Source of the DNA: Budorcas taxicolor | Lineage: Eukaryota; Chordata; Mammalia; Artiodactyla; Bovidae | Reading direction: 5' to 3' | Length of the DNA stretch: 64,000 bases | Assembly: GCF_023091745.1 (NCBI RefSeq) | Contig: NC_068928.1 | Span: forward strand, 11,922,001-11,986,000 | Shown here: positions 38,625 to 50,290 of the stretch, piece after piece | Layout: each line of letters opens with the position of its first letter | Position numbering within the stretch: position 1 is the stretch's first letter | Position numbers and translations under genes: made by a program | Notes under the pieces: model-generated | What the model saw: the letters and a program-made list of their open reading frames with translations, nothing else | The model's database searches: none | Told to the model about the DNA's origin: nothing

Positions 38625-40145
38625 ACACTCACTTCCTATTTCTATGAGAGAACACAAGCAGCCGTCTCTTTGCCCTCCAGTGTGAGTGCACGCATGCTCA
38701 GTCAGGTCCGACTCTCTGTGGATCCCATGGACTGCAGCGCGCCAGACTCCCCCATCCACGGAATTTTCCAGGCAAGAATACTGCAGTGGGTTGCCATTTC
38801 CTAGTCCAGCTTTGCCCTCTAACTTTTCCTCATTTTCCATCAATGCTCATGGAAACGCCTGTCAATATGGCCTCCAATCTCTCTCTTCCCATCCTTAATA
38901 AAATCCACCCCTATCAGGCCCCCAGGGCTCCACCAAAATTGCCCTTATCAAAGCCACATGTCCTCTCTTGACTAAATTCAATGGTATTCTATCTTTTTCT
39001 CAGTCCTTATCTTAATTGTCCTACTGGCAGAATTTAACACATTAATCACTCCCTTTCTTTTCTCAGAAAAAAAAAAAAATGTTTTCCTTTGGCCTCTAGG
39101 ATTTCTCATGTGTGGCTTTCTTTCTATGCCACTTACTACTTAAAGTTGGAGGGCCCTAGGCCTCAGACCTGGGACATCTCCCTCTTTTCATACTCATTCA
39201 TTTACTAGGTGATCTCCTCCTGCTTTGGCTTGCTTTATCTACGCCTTGTCAACATTTATTCTCAGCCTGTTCCTTCCCACTGAACTCCAGATTCATAAAA
39301 CCAACCACCTGCCTAGCATCACTAGGTCAAGATCCCTCTTAAACTAAACATATCCAAAACATGTCCATGTCCTAGTTTCTAATCCTGTCTCTATTCTCAG
39401 ACCTGCTTTACCCCCGTGATCCTCATTTCCTGTGATAGCAGTCCCACCCTTCCAGGTGCTCAGGTGAAAAGCCTTACTGGTCACCCTGACTTTTCTCTTT
39501 CCTCACCTGGATTTCTGCGATATCCTCTTCACTGGTCTCAAAAGGGTTCTAATCTTACCAGACGGCAGACGGTGCATTTTCAATACACATCTCCATTCTG
39601 CAGTCTTGCCATGTCACTCAAAACCCTCCACAACTTCCCCATTTCACTCTGAGTAAAATTCAAAGCCTGACATGACCTGGCTGCACTTCCTCTCTGACCA
39701 CATCTTCTACTCTGCAGCTTACATGATGTTTCTCAGCCACATGGGTCTCCTTGCCACTCCAGCGACACTCCAGACACATTCCCAGCTCAGGGGTTTTCCA
39801 CTGGCTGTTTCTTCTGCCTGGAACACGTTCTGCAGGTATCTGCATGACTTCCTTCCACAGTTCCATCAGAACTCCTTTCAAATGTCATCTTCTCAGTAAG
39901 GCCTGCTGGAAGCATCCTAATTTCAAACTGCAGTCCTCTCCGGTACACCCTATTTCCCTTCCTTTACTTTGCTCCATAGCACAGAAAACTATCTGTTTAT
40001 CCATCCATCCACCTACCATCTATCCTATGTATCATACATACCACTCCACTAGAAAGTCAGTTCCATGGAAACAGAGATGGTTTCCTCTTTTAGTCACTGC
40101 TGTATCCTTAGAGCTCAGGAACGTAGTAACATTAATGAAAAGTTC
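38625..40145 (+). repeat. L2 LINE fragment, about 1.4 kb
   Basis: The run of phrases CTGACATGACCTGGCTGCAC, CTGCCTGGAACACGTTCTGC, CTCAGTAAGGCCTGCTGGAA and ACTGCTGTATCCTTAGAGCT is characteristic of the 3' half of mammalian L2. The first part (38.6-39.4 kb) is more worn and is interrupted by a SINE. No intact frame remains. Confidence 0.8.
38678..38810 (-). mobile_element. Truncated BOV-A2 SINE with target-site duplication
   Basis: Minus-strand SINE lacking its 5' half, inserted in the L2. TTTGCCCTC repeats at 38669-38677 and 38811-38819. Confidence 0.88.
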
Positions 40146-40284
40146 TTGAATAAAATGAAAGAATCTTACAGATGTTAAAATGAAAAGCAACATTACCATG
40201 AATGAAAAGTTGTTCATTCTGACAAGTAATGAATTGTTTTTATTAGAAAAGCTTGATAGATGTTTGAAAACTTTCATTTGAAGA

Positions 40285-40780
40285 CTTAGAATCTACATTT
40301 TACCAAATACTACGTGAGGTACCAAGGTACAAATATGAATAAGAAAAAGATCCTCTCTTCATAGAGGTCAATCCACTGGGAGACACAGGCATGCAATGAA
40401 CAAATAACATATTAAAATATAATAAAATTATGTTCACAGTACCAATACCAAGCCTGATAAAGAAGACACAACATCAAGAGATGTTTAAAAGAGGTTTAAG
40501 AGATGAAGTAACAGTGTTAGCTAGATCAGAATGAAGTAGGGTTTTAGTAAACATTCAGGGGATAAAAATTATTTCCAGAAGAGTATGTCAAGAAATGAAT
40601 ATATGTGGCCTTTTCAGGGAAGGGTATGGAAATATAGGTGCGGTGGGACAAGAAGCTGGGAAGAAGATAAAACCTTCCATAACATCCCCAAAGCATGGTG
40701 AAACACTGAAAGTAGGAAAGTGGAAGAGTGTATTTACGGTTAACAAAGAAAATGCTTCCAATAATTAAAAGAAAAAAAAA
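40285..40780 (+). repeat. Ancient unclassified mammalian repeat
   Basis: Worn repeat similar in layout to 26110-26500: an opening size/count-like block (TAGAGGTCAATCCACTGGGA) followed by a purine-rich block (CAGGGAAGGGTATGGAAATA). The family cannot be named with confidence. Confidence 0.4.
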
Positions 40781-40829
40781 GGGCTAGAGGCTACTGAAAC
40801 AGATGAGGTAAGAAATGATGGTAAGAGGT

Positions 40830-41320
40830 TCTTAATCATTTCTGTCGTGGACTACTTCAACAGTCCAGAAAAGTCTGTGGATTCTTTCTCAGAATAATAC
40901 TTACAAATGCGTGGGATATAATACACAGAATTACAAAAGAAAACTGTATTATTATATTGAAGTAAAGCTAGCAATTTATTTTAAAAATTAAGTTCTGCTA
41001 TAGTAATACATGTAAATAAATATTAAAAGCAGTAACATTACATAATAATATATAAAAATTTTCAAGCAATGATGAGCATAAACCATATTTCAAAATATAT
41101 CAACAATTCAAAACACTTCAAAATATATTTTTTGTATATGATACAAAAGCATCTGTGTTTTTATTGGTGACAGTGTTACAAGAACTGCTATTACTGGCAT
41201 GTGTTGTCTATATTCATAGTAAAAGAAAACATTTAACTTTGGGTAGGGGATCATAAACCTAAAGTTGAGATATTTTCCTATCCACGTTCATGGATCTTAA
41301 GAATGCCCTACAAAGACTAA
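40830..41320 (+). repeat. Ancient interspersed repeat, possibly DNA-transposon derived
   Basis: The stretch from GGTTCTTAATCATTTCTG through GAATTACAAAAGAAAACTGT and AATATCTCAAATT-like blocks to a closing TCCACGTTCATGGATCTTAA resembles an old mammalian repeat whose ends read TTCTCAGAATAA and its partner. The layout is familiar but I cannot fix its name. Confidence 0.45.
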
Positions 41321-42420
41321 GGTCCAGGCAACAAGATTAGAAATGAAAGAGATATTTAGAGAGAGTTATGTTTCAAATAAATAAACATCCTCTGTTCAGT
41401 AAAAAATGGCAAATAGATAAAATAATCCTAACAAACTGGATTGCCTCCAGAAAGTAAAAAGGAAATATCCCTATATCAACTGTTATTTAACAGTTTCCTT
41501 TACTTTGCTAAAAAGAGCACAGACAAACAACAGTAATACCGCCAAAGCATGATTCATTTTCAAGATGAATCCCTCCCCGTTCAAAAGTTTACATTGTTTT
41601 TGACTAGCATCAGATTGTTTATCCACACAAACTGTAAATACATCATTTTTAGAACTAACCAACAACAATGCCCATTTTGTTTTGACATGTACCGTACAAA
41701 AAGAACATAAAGAAAAATGACCAGCACTCGAATGTCTGCACTTGAAAAATGAGAAAAAATGACGGAGTAAGCAGGTAAAATTCCAACTTAATAAAACTTC
41801 AGCACACATTATGAGAAGGAAAATGTCCCCTAAAATTCTTTGCTTTCAAAGGGGAATTTAAGAACAGCTGTGTTGCCCAATAACCCATAATCTTCTCTCT
41901 GAGATGTCTTCTCTTAACTTGATGCAAAAATATTGAGAAAGTTGTGAAAGCAATAATGCTGAGACAAAATAATATATTTTGACAGAGAATTCAAGTATTG
42001 CTCTTCAAAGGTCTGATCTTTTACAAATGACAAATCCTTAATGGGCTGGCACTTCGCACTCTTCAGCAAAAATACATGGAAAGGTATTTGTTCAGCACTC
42101 AGTATGTGCTTTTTCCCCTTAGACAAGAGCAGAGACGACCTCAATTTTCTGTGCATCTTATGCCCAAAGTCTAACACAGAACCCGGTATATGGTATCTTA
42201 TTAGAGAAGGAAGAATGGGAAGGAAAGAGGAGCTCAGAAGAACACTCTCTGAAAAGGCACACATGCAAAGACTATACATTCTCCCTATTTCTCTACTAAT
42301 ATATCTGGTTCTCTGGTCAGCCTAGCCACCCAGTGTGCACACTGAATCTCTCTCCGTGAAGTTTATGGTGAAACTGAAGTTAAGAAAAATATGCAACACA
42401 AAAAGCAAAACCCTTGAAGA
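41321..42420. other. Intron without recognisable features
   Basis: No ruminant SINE or LINE. The overlapping open frames at 41483-41809 and 41914-42325 lack exon borders. Confidence 0.5.
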
Positions 42421-42421
42421 A

Positions 42422-42825
42422 CCTGTTGTTCAATGTTCAGTCACTAAGTTGTGTCTGACTCTTTGTGACTCCATGGACTGTAGCATACCTGGCTTCCTTG
42501 TCCTTCACTATCTCCTGGAGTTTGCTCAAACTCATGTCCATTGAGTTGAAAATGCCATCTAACCATTTCATCCTCTGTTGCCCTCTTCTCCTGCCCTCCA
42601 TCTGTCCCAGCATCAGGGTCTTTTCCAATGAGTCGGCTCTTCACATCAGGTGGCCAAAGCATTGGAGCTTCAGCTTCACCATCAGTCCTTCCAATGAATA
42701 TTCAGAGTTGATTTCCTTTAGGATTGACTGGTTTGATTTCCTTGCTGTCCAGTGGACTCTCAAAAGTCTTCTCCAGCACCACAATTTGAAAGCATTAGTT
42801 TTTTGGCACTCAGTCTATACCGCCA
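42422..42825 (-). mobile_element. BovB 3' end, minus strand
   Basis: Complement of the BovB tail, from GTTCAGTCACTAAGTTGTGT to CACAATTTGAAAGCATTAG. A short remnant of the family's distal frame is readable on the minus strand (KTLMLGQMEG). Confidence 0.92.
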
Positions 42826-42848
42826 CCTAATTATAGAACAAAGCTATA

Positions 42849-43055
42849 TTGTTGTTGTTTAGTAGCTAAAGTTATGTCCAGCTCTTTTGTGACTCCATGG
42901 ATTGTGGCCCACCAGACTCCTCTATCCATGGGATTTCCCAGGCAAGAATACTGGAGTGGGTTGCTATTTTCCTTCTCCAGGGGATCTTCCTGACTCAGGG
43001 ATCAAACCCGCATCTCCTGCATTGGCAGACTTTACTACTGAGCCAACAGAGAACC
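42849..43055 (-). mobile_element. Bov-tA SINE, minus strand
   Basis: Complete minus-strand SINE starting with a GTTGTTGTTTAGTAGC tail and ending with ACTACTGAGCCAACAGAGAA, only 25 bp from the BovB piece on its left. Confidence 0.9.
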
Positions 43056-43330
43056 CAATGTGACAAAAGTTACACCAAAAACTATAAGGAATCATTTCTG
43101 AAGTAAAATGTCCTGCAAATAGCTGAAAATATGAATAAATATCTCAAAGCTTTCTAAACCTTTTAAACATGCTAAATACTTTTTGTAATGACTGTTTTCA
43201 CCCAAGACTTATTGTAAAAGATTTTCATGGACCACCAGTTAAATATAAATGAATCACAACTGTTCTTATAAAAAATAATAGAACCAAAGCACAGAACATC
43301 ATCTAGGTAGAAAACAAAGATCTCAAACTT

Positions 43331-43465
43331 GGGACTTCCCTGGTGGTCTGCCAGGTAGGACTTCACTTCCTAATGCAGGGGTTGTGGGTTCCATCCTTGG
43401 TCAGGGAGAGAAGATCTCCACATGCCTGCCTTGTGGCCATAAAACCAAAGCAACATAAAACAGAA
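43331..43465 (+). mobile_element. CHR-type SINE
   Basis: GGGACTTCCCTGGTGGTCTG head, GGGTTCCATCCTTGGTCAGG internal block and CCATAAAACCAAAGC tail, plus strand. Confidence 0.85.
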
Positions 43466-43689
43466 GCAATGTTGCACCAAATTCAATAAAGACTTTAAAA
43501 ACGGTCCACATCAAAAAAATTTCAAAACAAAAACAACAAAGGGCCCAAACTTTTCTGAGTTGCAGAATTTCTCCCCAGGATTCTAGTTACAAATATATTT
43601 TTTCAGTCTATCTTAAAATTTCCTCCAAAGAAAAAATATATCTAAATTTATCTATTACATGTATCTTTAATTGACTAGGTATTACAAAA

Positions 43690-45145
43690 GCCCATGTGTT
43701 CAAGCAGGAGCTAAAACAAATAAGGATAAGGATATATCCAGAACCACAAAGATATACTCAAACAAGTACTTGTACACACATGTTCATAGTACCACTATCC
43801 ACAAAAGCTAGAAGGTGGAAACAACCCAAATATCCATCAATGGATGAATGGATAAAATACTGTGGGACATACACATAACAGAATACAATTCAGCCATAAA
43901 AAGGAATGAAGTGCTGATACATACTACAAAGTGGCTGTCCCTCAAAGAAGCCAGAGAAAACGTGACGTATTTTATGACTGCAGTTATATGAAATATCCAT
44001 ATCAGGTACATCTGTAGAAATGGAAGCAGATTGGTGGTTGCTAGGGACTTGGGCACAGAAGAGTGGGGAGGAATTTCTTAAAGAATATGCAGTTTTTGTC
44101 TGGAGTGAAGAAAATATATTTGGAACTAGACAGAAGTTGTTGTTGTAAAATTGCTAAATCATGTCCAACTCATTGGAACCCTATGGACTACAACACAGCA
44201 GGCTCCCCTGTCCTTCACTATCTCCCAGAGTTTCCTCAAGTCCATTGAGTCAGTGATGCCATCCAACCATCTCATCCTCTGTCACTCCCTTCTCCTCCTG
44301 TCCTCAATCTTTCCCAACATCAGGGTCTTTTCCAATGAGTTGTCTTCTTCCCATCAGGTGGCCAGAGTATCGGAGATTCAGGCTCAGCATCAGTCCTTCC
44401 AATGAATATTCAGGGTTGATTTCTTTTAGGATTGACTGGTTTGATCTCCTTGAAGTCCAAGGGACTCGCAAAAGTCTTCTCCAGCACCACAGTTCAAAAG
44501 CATCAATTCTTCAGCACTCAGTCTTCTTCATGGTCCAACTCTCACATCTGTACATGACTACTGGAAAAACCATAGCTTTGACTATAAAGACCTTTGTCAG
44601 CAAAGTGATGTTTCTGCTAGATTTCCAAGGAGCAAGCATCTTTTAATTTCTTGGCTGCCGTCACCATCCACAGTGATTCTGGAGCCCAAGAAAATAACTA
44701 CAACCACTCTGGTAGTATCTACCAAAGTCAAGATTTGCATACGTTGTAACCTAGTATTTCCACTCAAAAATGAGCACACATTTGCGCTATGAAACAAGTA
44801 CCAACATTTTCATATCTTCATTATATATAAGAACTCTACAAGAAACCACCAAAATATAAATCAACAGTTGGAGAAAGAATAAATAAGTAGAAATATATTT
44901 ATACAAATGGAATATGTAAGAGAAATGGAAATAAATGAATTAAACCTACATAGAAATATATGAATTAATCTCACAAACAATAGTGAGCAATAGTTCACTT
45001 TTTTAAAAGTAAGGAAGTGATTACCCTAAAGTCAGAATCATGGTTGGCTTTTATGGAAAGGGGGCACAAAAATGGAGTTCTGATGTTTTATTTATTGGTT
45101 AGGATGATGGTTATACAAGTATTTTCTCTAAAATAAAGTAATGAC
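43690..45145 (+). mobile_element. L1 3' region, sense, split by BovB
   Basis: L1 3' text such as AACCCAAATATCCATCAATG, GGATAAAATACTGTGGGACA and CAATTCAGCCATAAAAAGGA runs to about 44130. After the BovB, a worn and partly overlapping second segment follows (CAAATGGAATATGTAAGAGA, ATGATGGTTATACAAG). It may be two L1 copies rather than one. Confidence 0.7.
44132..44700 (-). mobile_element. BovB 3' end, minus strand, inserted in L1
   Basis: Runs from the complement of the tail (TTGTTGTAAAATTGCTAAATC) up to CACAGTGATTCTGGAGCC. It lies about 1 kb downstream of the BCAS3 exon at 45655 and in the same direction as the gene. Confidence 0.9.
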
Positions 45146-45654
45146 TTATACGTGTCTTTGGGATTTGGGGGGCTTTTTGTGCAACACATTAATAGAAATC
45201 CCACAGAGGTATATTTTAAGATAAAATGCAAATGCTGCTCTAAAATATGTATGACTCAAGACTATCCCTCTCCCACAATAGATATTTCTTAATGAACTAT
45301 AGTACTGACTCTGGTTAAAGCCAGAGTTTTCTGGAAAAGATCTACAGATTAAAAAATTCAATCTCTAAATTTATGAAAACGGTCTTGAACACCATATTCC
45401 ATATAGATGGCATCAAGTAATCCTTATACAGTTAAAAAGTTAGGGAGTTAAAATAGTATGGTAATGATCATCATCACCATTATTTAAATTTATTAAATGA
45501 TTTAATATATTAAGAATGTCCTCAAATGAACCCAAGATCTTCTTTGTATGAACAGAGTAGAAAAACGGGTTTACTTTATTCCAGATCTCAAAAATTAAAG
45601 GTAAAAGGGAGAAGGACTGTCGGGAACAGTGAAGAGAGAGAAAACTGAGTTTAC
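45146..45654. other. Intron next to BCAS3 exon, no repeat recognised
   Basis: Half a kilobase directly downstream of the 45655-45919 exon with no recognisable insertion. Confidence 0.5.
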
Positions 45655-45919
45655 CATGCAGAGGGGATCCAGAGGGGCTGCTGGATAGACCTGGAACAGG
45701 GCTACAGCGACCTCCTTGCTTAGACGTCAGTTCCTGTTCAATCTCTTCCAGCCCAGCGCTCTTCTGGAAACGGCTCATACGATTCACGACTCGTGGTGAC
45801 ATATGTGTTCGAACACAAGGCTGGCCACCATAAGGGTTGATTGGGAAAACATGGGAAGTGCCCCGGAGTGTACTGACCACAACCCAGCGACAGTCATGGC
45901 TGAAGCATATGTCTTGCAC
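45655..45919 (-). CDS. BCAS3: BCAS3 coding exon (second of three in window)
   Basis: The 265 nt exon encodes VQDICFSHDCRWVVVSTLRG, then a stretch containing FPINPYGGQPC, RVVNRMSRFQ and a Ser/Pro/Gly-rich end at SPSGSPLH. It covers the last propeller strand (CRWVVVSTLRGTSHVF is a typical WD-like strand pair) and the start of the low-complexity linker before the C-terminal BCAS3 domain. The acceptor is a pyrimidine-rich TTCATTTCTAG ending at 45920, and the exon starts GTG in phase 0. It ends CATG|GTAAAC at 45655, leaving one base (phase 1). The donor is weaker than its neighbours (GTAAAC rather than GTAAGT), which could make its joining more regulated. Reading past the donor gives a short spurious extension in the open frame that is intronic. 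Confidence 0.97.
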
Positions 45920-46227
45920 CTAGAAATGAAACATGGAAAAACACAGAAATGACTGAAACTATTCAGATTTAATGAAGAACACCACACACATATTTCCAAA
46001 TATAAACAGAAATGTTTGCCTGGTTACCAAATTTATCTCAGATCAGGTTATCTTTTCAAAATGCTTATTTTAAAGATTAGACTCATTCTGAATAGTGATC
46101 AAAACTTCACATCAGGGATTTGATAAGATTTAGATATTCTAAAGGGAATTCTGTCCCTTGCTGTATAGAGTGCCAAATCAGAAAACAAGACCCAGGCGGT
46201 TTCATCTATAAACCTATATTTAAAAAA

Positions 46228-46266
46228 ACAAACAAACAAACAAACAAACAAAATATATATATATAC
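46228..46266 (+). repeat. Simple repeats (CAAA)n then (AT)n
   Basis: About six CAAA units followed by six AT units, 300 bp upstream of a BCAS3 exon; likely polymorphic in length. Confidence 0.9.
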
Positions 46267-46369
46267 ACATACATGGATAATATTCATTTCTTTAAAGGCA
46301 TCTGCCTTCCAAAAAGTATAGAAGAGAAAAATTAAAACATACATTATACAATGTATACAAGGTGAAGTT

Positions 46370-46740
46370 ATTCATCTAATCATTTGTTCAACAAATACCT
46401 GCTAGGTAACATGCTAATAAACACTAAGAACAAGAGGCAGATAAAATCATCCTTGATCTCACAGCCTACAAGGAAGGAAAGACATAAGAAATTAACAAAA
46501 ATATAACATATAAAAGTGAAATAACTATTACATATGAGGCACAGTGGTAACAAAAGAGAAGGAATATACAAAATCTGCTTGTGATAGGCAAAAAGGACAT
46601 GTTCGAGAGGGTAGATACAGGATCAGGAGTGGCATCAAAAAACATGCCCTGAATAGTTCTGGGTTCTGGAAATGAGTTTTGAAGTAGGATATATTTATAA
46701 AGAAAAGAAAGAAGAGCATTCTAATTCAGACATATTAAGA
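46370..46740 (+). repeat. Ancient unclassified mammalian repeat
   Basis: Worn text with CAACAAATACCTGCTAGG followed by TGATCTCACAGCCTACAAGG, similar in layout to those at 26.1 and 40.3 kb. Confidence 0.45.
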
Positions 46741-46780
46741 TATTCTACTTTGGATATAAATGCATAGACATAAGATGGAA

Positions 46781-46973
46781 GGGGCTTCCCACATGGCTCA
46801 GATGGTAAACCTAAGTTCAATCCCTTGTTCAGGAAGATCCCCTGGAGAAGGGACTGGCAATCCACTCCAGTATTCTTGTCTGGAGAATTCCATGGACAGA
46901 GTCGTCTGACAGTTTACAGTTCATGGGGTCACAAAGAGTCAGATACACCTGAGAGACTGACACTTTCACTTTC
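46781..46973 (+). mobile_element. Bov-tA SINE with target-site duplication
   Basis: Plus-strand SINE from GGGGCTTCCCACATGGCTCA to a CACTTTCACTTTC tail, flanked by AAGATGGAA at 46772-46780 and 46974-46982. It sits about 0.86 kb upstream of a BCAS3 exon, antisense to the gene. Confidence 0.92.
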
Positions 46974-47085
46974 AAGATGGAAATGAGTGGCAAGTAATTC
47001 TCTATGCCGGAAACAACATGAAAGTCAGATCAAGTGGTATCTGGATTTTACTTAGAAAAGAGCGCAGTACAGATTTCAATTCCGA

Positions 47086-47205
47086 GCAACTCCCGAGCAG
47101 TCCAGTGGTTAAGACTCAGCACTTTCACTGCCCTGGGTCCGAGTTCCATCCCTGGCAGAGAACTAAGATCCCGCAAGCAGCACGGCACAGCCAAAGAAAA
47201 ACAGA
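47086..47205 (+). mobile_element. CHR-type SINE
   Basis: AGCAGTCCAGTGGTTAAGAC head, GTTCCATCCCTGGCAGAGAA internal block and CGGCACAGCCAAAGAAAAAC tail. Confidence 0.88.
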
Positions 47206-47368
47206 GCATTCAGTTCTTGAAGGATGACTGTGGGAGTGAAATGCAGGCGAGTGGACTTGTAGTAGAGATACGGATAGCTGAAGGAAAGTTAGGTAGGAGT
47301 TCCTTCAATAAACACAGCAGCTAAAGGACTCTGAAGAGAAGGAAGAGAAAATGTCTCAAAACACTCTA

Positions 47369-47438
47369 CTGCTGCTGCTACTGCTAAGTCACTTCAGTCG
47401 TGTCCAACTCTGGGCGACCCCATAGACAGCAGCCCACC
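47369..47438 (-). mobile_element. BOV-A2 SINE tail fragment
   Basis: Only the last 70 bases (complement) are present, from GCTGCTGCTACTGCTAAGTC to AGACAGCAGCCCACC. It runs straight into a short L1-like stretch (TGACCCAAATGCCCATCAAC) at 47440-47520. Confidence 0.85.
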
Positions 47439-47524
47439 TATGATGACCCAAATGCCCATCAACAGATGACTGGAGAAAAAAGATGTGATACATACATACA
47501 CACAATGGAATATTTCGGCCATGA

Positions 47525-50160
47525 CAACAATTTAAAAATATAAAAACTTATGTATTGCAGTGGTTGGCAAACACTGCAGGCCATATGCTCTCTCTCAGCT
47601 ATTTCAACTACTCAACTCTGCCCTTCCAGTGTCAGAGTTACCATAGAAATATACATAGATCAATGCATGCAGTTATGTTCATTAAAAAAAAGAACTTTTT
47701 TTACAGAAACAACTGGCTGGCCACAGACCTGATCCAGGTAAAGTTAGTCACTAAATTGTATGACAGTTATCAGACACTAATATGGAATTTCCAGTATTTT
47801 CATATTAACAAACTGAATTTATTCCTTTTATCTTGAAACCAGTCTAATGGTGACAATTTAAACAAAAATCTCTATTTATTTTTATACTTTAAAAAGACAG
47901 CCAAGTAAAATTCAATACTGCTTTAACCACATTCTCTTGAAAAACAGGCAAGTCACAGGTACATAAGAAAGATTTCTACACTGGCTAAATGATAAACTAA
48001 TTTTCCAGAACATAAAGCAATTATCAAACATTATTTTTATTTAAAAAAATAAACCAGACAACGAAAGTATGGTAATTTAAAGATGCTGATGAGTAGGATT
48101 TAACATGAAAAATGCACGTGTGTCTCTATATATATGAATACGAAAAATAGTAGCTAACATTATAACAACATGAACTAAGTAAAACTCTTCAAGCAATCCA
48201 AGAAGCTAATTTTCAATATATTAAATCTTTGATAAGCCTAAATTCAGCTCAAAATCTTGACTAACATTCCAGAAATATCCTACAAATAAAAGCTATAAGT
48301 ATTCATCAAAGTACAAGAATCTAGAACCTTTGAAATAAAAAGAAATTTTAGTTTTATACATCAAACCACTATTTCATTGCAAGACGACTGATAGAAAAAA
48401 TGATCAATACACAGATAAAGCCTAAACTGAACCACATGCCCACCCATTTCAATTATTGTGACACATCCCAAATGCCACGTTAATGTTATAATTAAAGAAG
48501 CTCCTAATTCTTTATGTGAGAAATTTAACTCCCAGCGAGTCTAGAATTACAAATAGAAAGTCGTTTCTCAAGTGTCTCATCTGCCTTCTTCACCTACAGT
48601 AACTTTCAGCTAAACAAATTACAGAAAAGCAAAAGAAAAGCAAGCAGCAGGCCAAAGAAAGGGTAAATGGCAGAAGCAAGAGAGAAGAAACACAGCACCA
48701 GACGAATTTAATGTTGTTCTATCATATGCATTAACACAAGCCAGAATCAAATAAATAAAAAAAATCTTTAGGCTTATTGAGTAACTTACGTTCCATCATC
48801 AGTGGAACTAAACCATGTTATCTAAAACCTTTTTCCAACACACTTATAATCAAGACAACTTCTTGGTCTTGTCAAGGAAAAGAAGTTTCCTTCTTTTAAG
48901 AATACTTCTGAAATGAGGTGGTGGTAACAAACAGTATCAAGGCAAGAAGACAGAATCCCACTAAAAGCTTACTTAGAAAACTGCTGTTAGAGAAGTGATT
49001 CTGCTCTATGACCTTAAAGACACATCAGGATACATAAATGAGCAGAGACGAGTTCCTGAAGACATCAGCAGTCAAGAAACTAGGGAAAGTTTAATCCTTT
49101 AAATAACGTTACAGAGGATAACAAGTCGCCTATCCACAAAATGCAAAATGATGTAACTCTCCATGTTATCAAACAAGTTGGGTGGTTTTTCACATTTGTT
49201 AAAAATAAGAAAGACGGGGAACCTTCATTAGGACACTCATTATTATCAGTTTTGAGCTTTTAAATAAGCAAATGTCAACATGCTTAACAAGATATAAATG
49301 AGAAATACACAGTGCTTAATTGTTTTGCAAATTTCTATTGGGTTACATAATTTATTGCTCTTTAAATGCATTATTTGGCATATTTATAACATCTCACAGT
49401 TGCTTCTTATTGTAATGATGCAAAATTTGGCTATGAGAAACCAATTAGGCCTGTAGAAAACTAAATTTTTCTTAAAACTTAGTACAGCTATATTTCAGTA
49501 ATTCTAATTTATACAAACATTTTTTCAGCAATCTAAATCAATTTCATTGATTTATTCACCCAAACAATATTTGGGGCAACAAAAATCTAATATAGCAGAC
49601 ATATATGGAATAATTATGTCCAACATTTTATTAAAACAAAACCCCAAGAATATATTCATTCACAGAACAGGCTGAATTCAAATTACATAAAAAACAACAG
49701 TATTTGAGCACTAGAATTAAGTGTTATTACATTTAAGAATCTAAGATACAGCAATCAGCATCACACAAGGCTCTAAATTTATGCCACCAATCTACTCCAT
49801 GGTTTCAATTAACCAGTAACAGCAGTTTAGAATTTTAGGGTTATTTTAACATCCTAAAATCTAAAGTAGATATTCCCTAACTTTAGTGTGCTAAGAAGCA
49901 CCTAGATTATCTAGAAGAAATACAGATCTTTGATGCCACGTTCAGAATTACAATTCAGGAGGTGTTGGGAGGTCTTGGGGGAGACACGATCAAGAAATCT
50001 GCAGTTTTTGAACACTCAGATAAGGACTCTGCAACTGACCTTAAGTCTCTAATATAGAGCTAGAAAAATTAATAAACTGACCAGAAATAGCAGCCCTGTA
50101 GCCCCATACCAAACCTTAGAAATTATGTAAAAGATACTTTTAAAAAAAATTAAGTAAAAG
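47525..50160. other. Intron without recognisable features
   Basis: 2.6 kb of AT-rich sequence with no recognised insertion or exon. Confidence 0.5.
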
Positions 50161-50164
50161 CAAT

Positions 50165-50290
50165 GATTTCGTAGGGTGTGAGTGGGGCAGTAGATTGACT
50201 GAAAAGGGCCAGAGGAAACTTTCTGAGACGATGAAAATGCACGATACTTTGATTTATGGTTATACAGATGTAACTAGTGGATGGCACATG
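50165..50290 (+). mobile_element. L1 3' UTR fragment
   Basis: GAGGAAACTTTCTGAGACGA and TTTATGGTTATACAGATGT match the worn end of mammalian L1 3' UTRs. Confidence 0.55.

Larger units (their letters stand above)
19522..45654 (-). other. BCAS3: BCAS3 intron, 26.1 kb
   Basis: This is the intron between the second and third BCAS3 exons, GTAAAC at its 5' end and CATAG at its 3' end. It contains the candidate cassette exon at 25111-25242, a full set of L1, BovB, SINE, L2 and MIR insertions, and a long insertion-poor middle (27.2-37.4 kb). Confidence 0.92.

Noticed and set aside
39660..40149. Overlapping frames of up to 132 codons on both strands at 39.4-40.1 kb
   Set aside because: The DNA text is an L2 LINE 3' region, which explains the open stretches.
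46228..46266. Tandem array as a possible CRISPR or satellite
   Set aside because: Only short CAAA and AT microsatellites, with no spacers and no larger unit.
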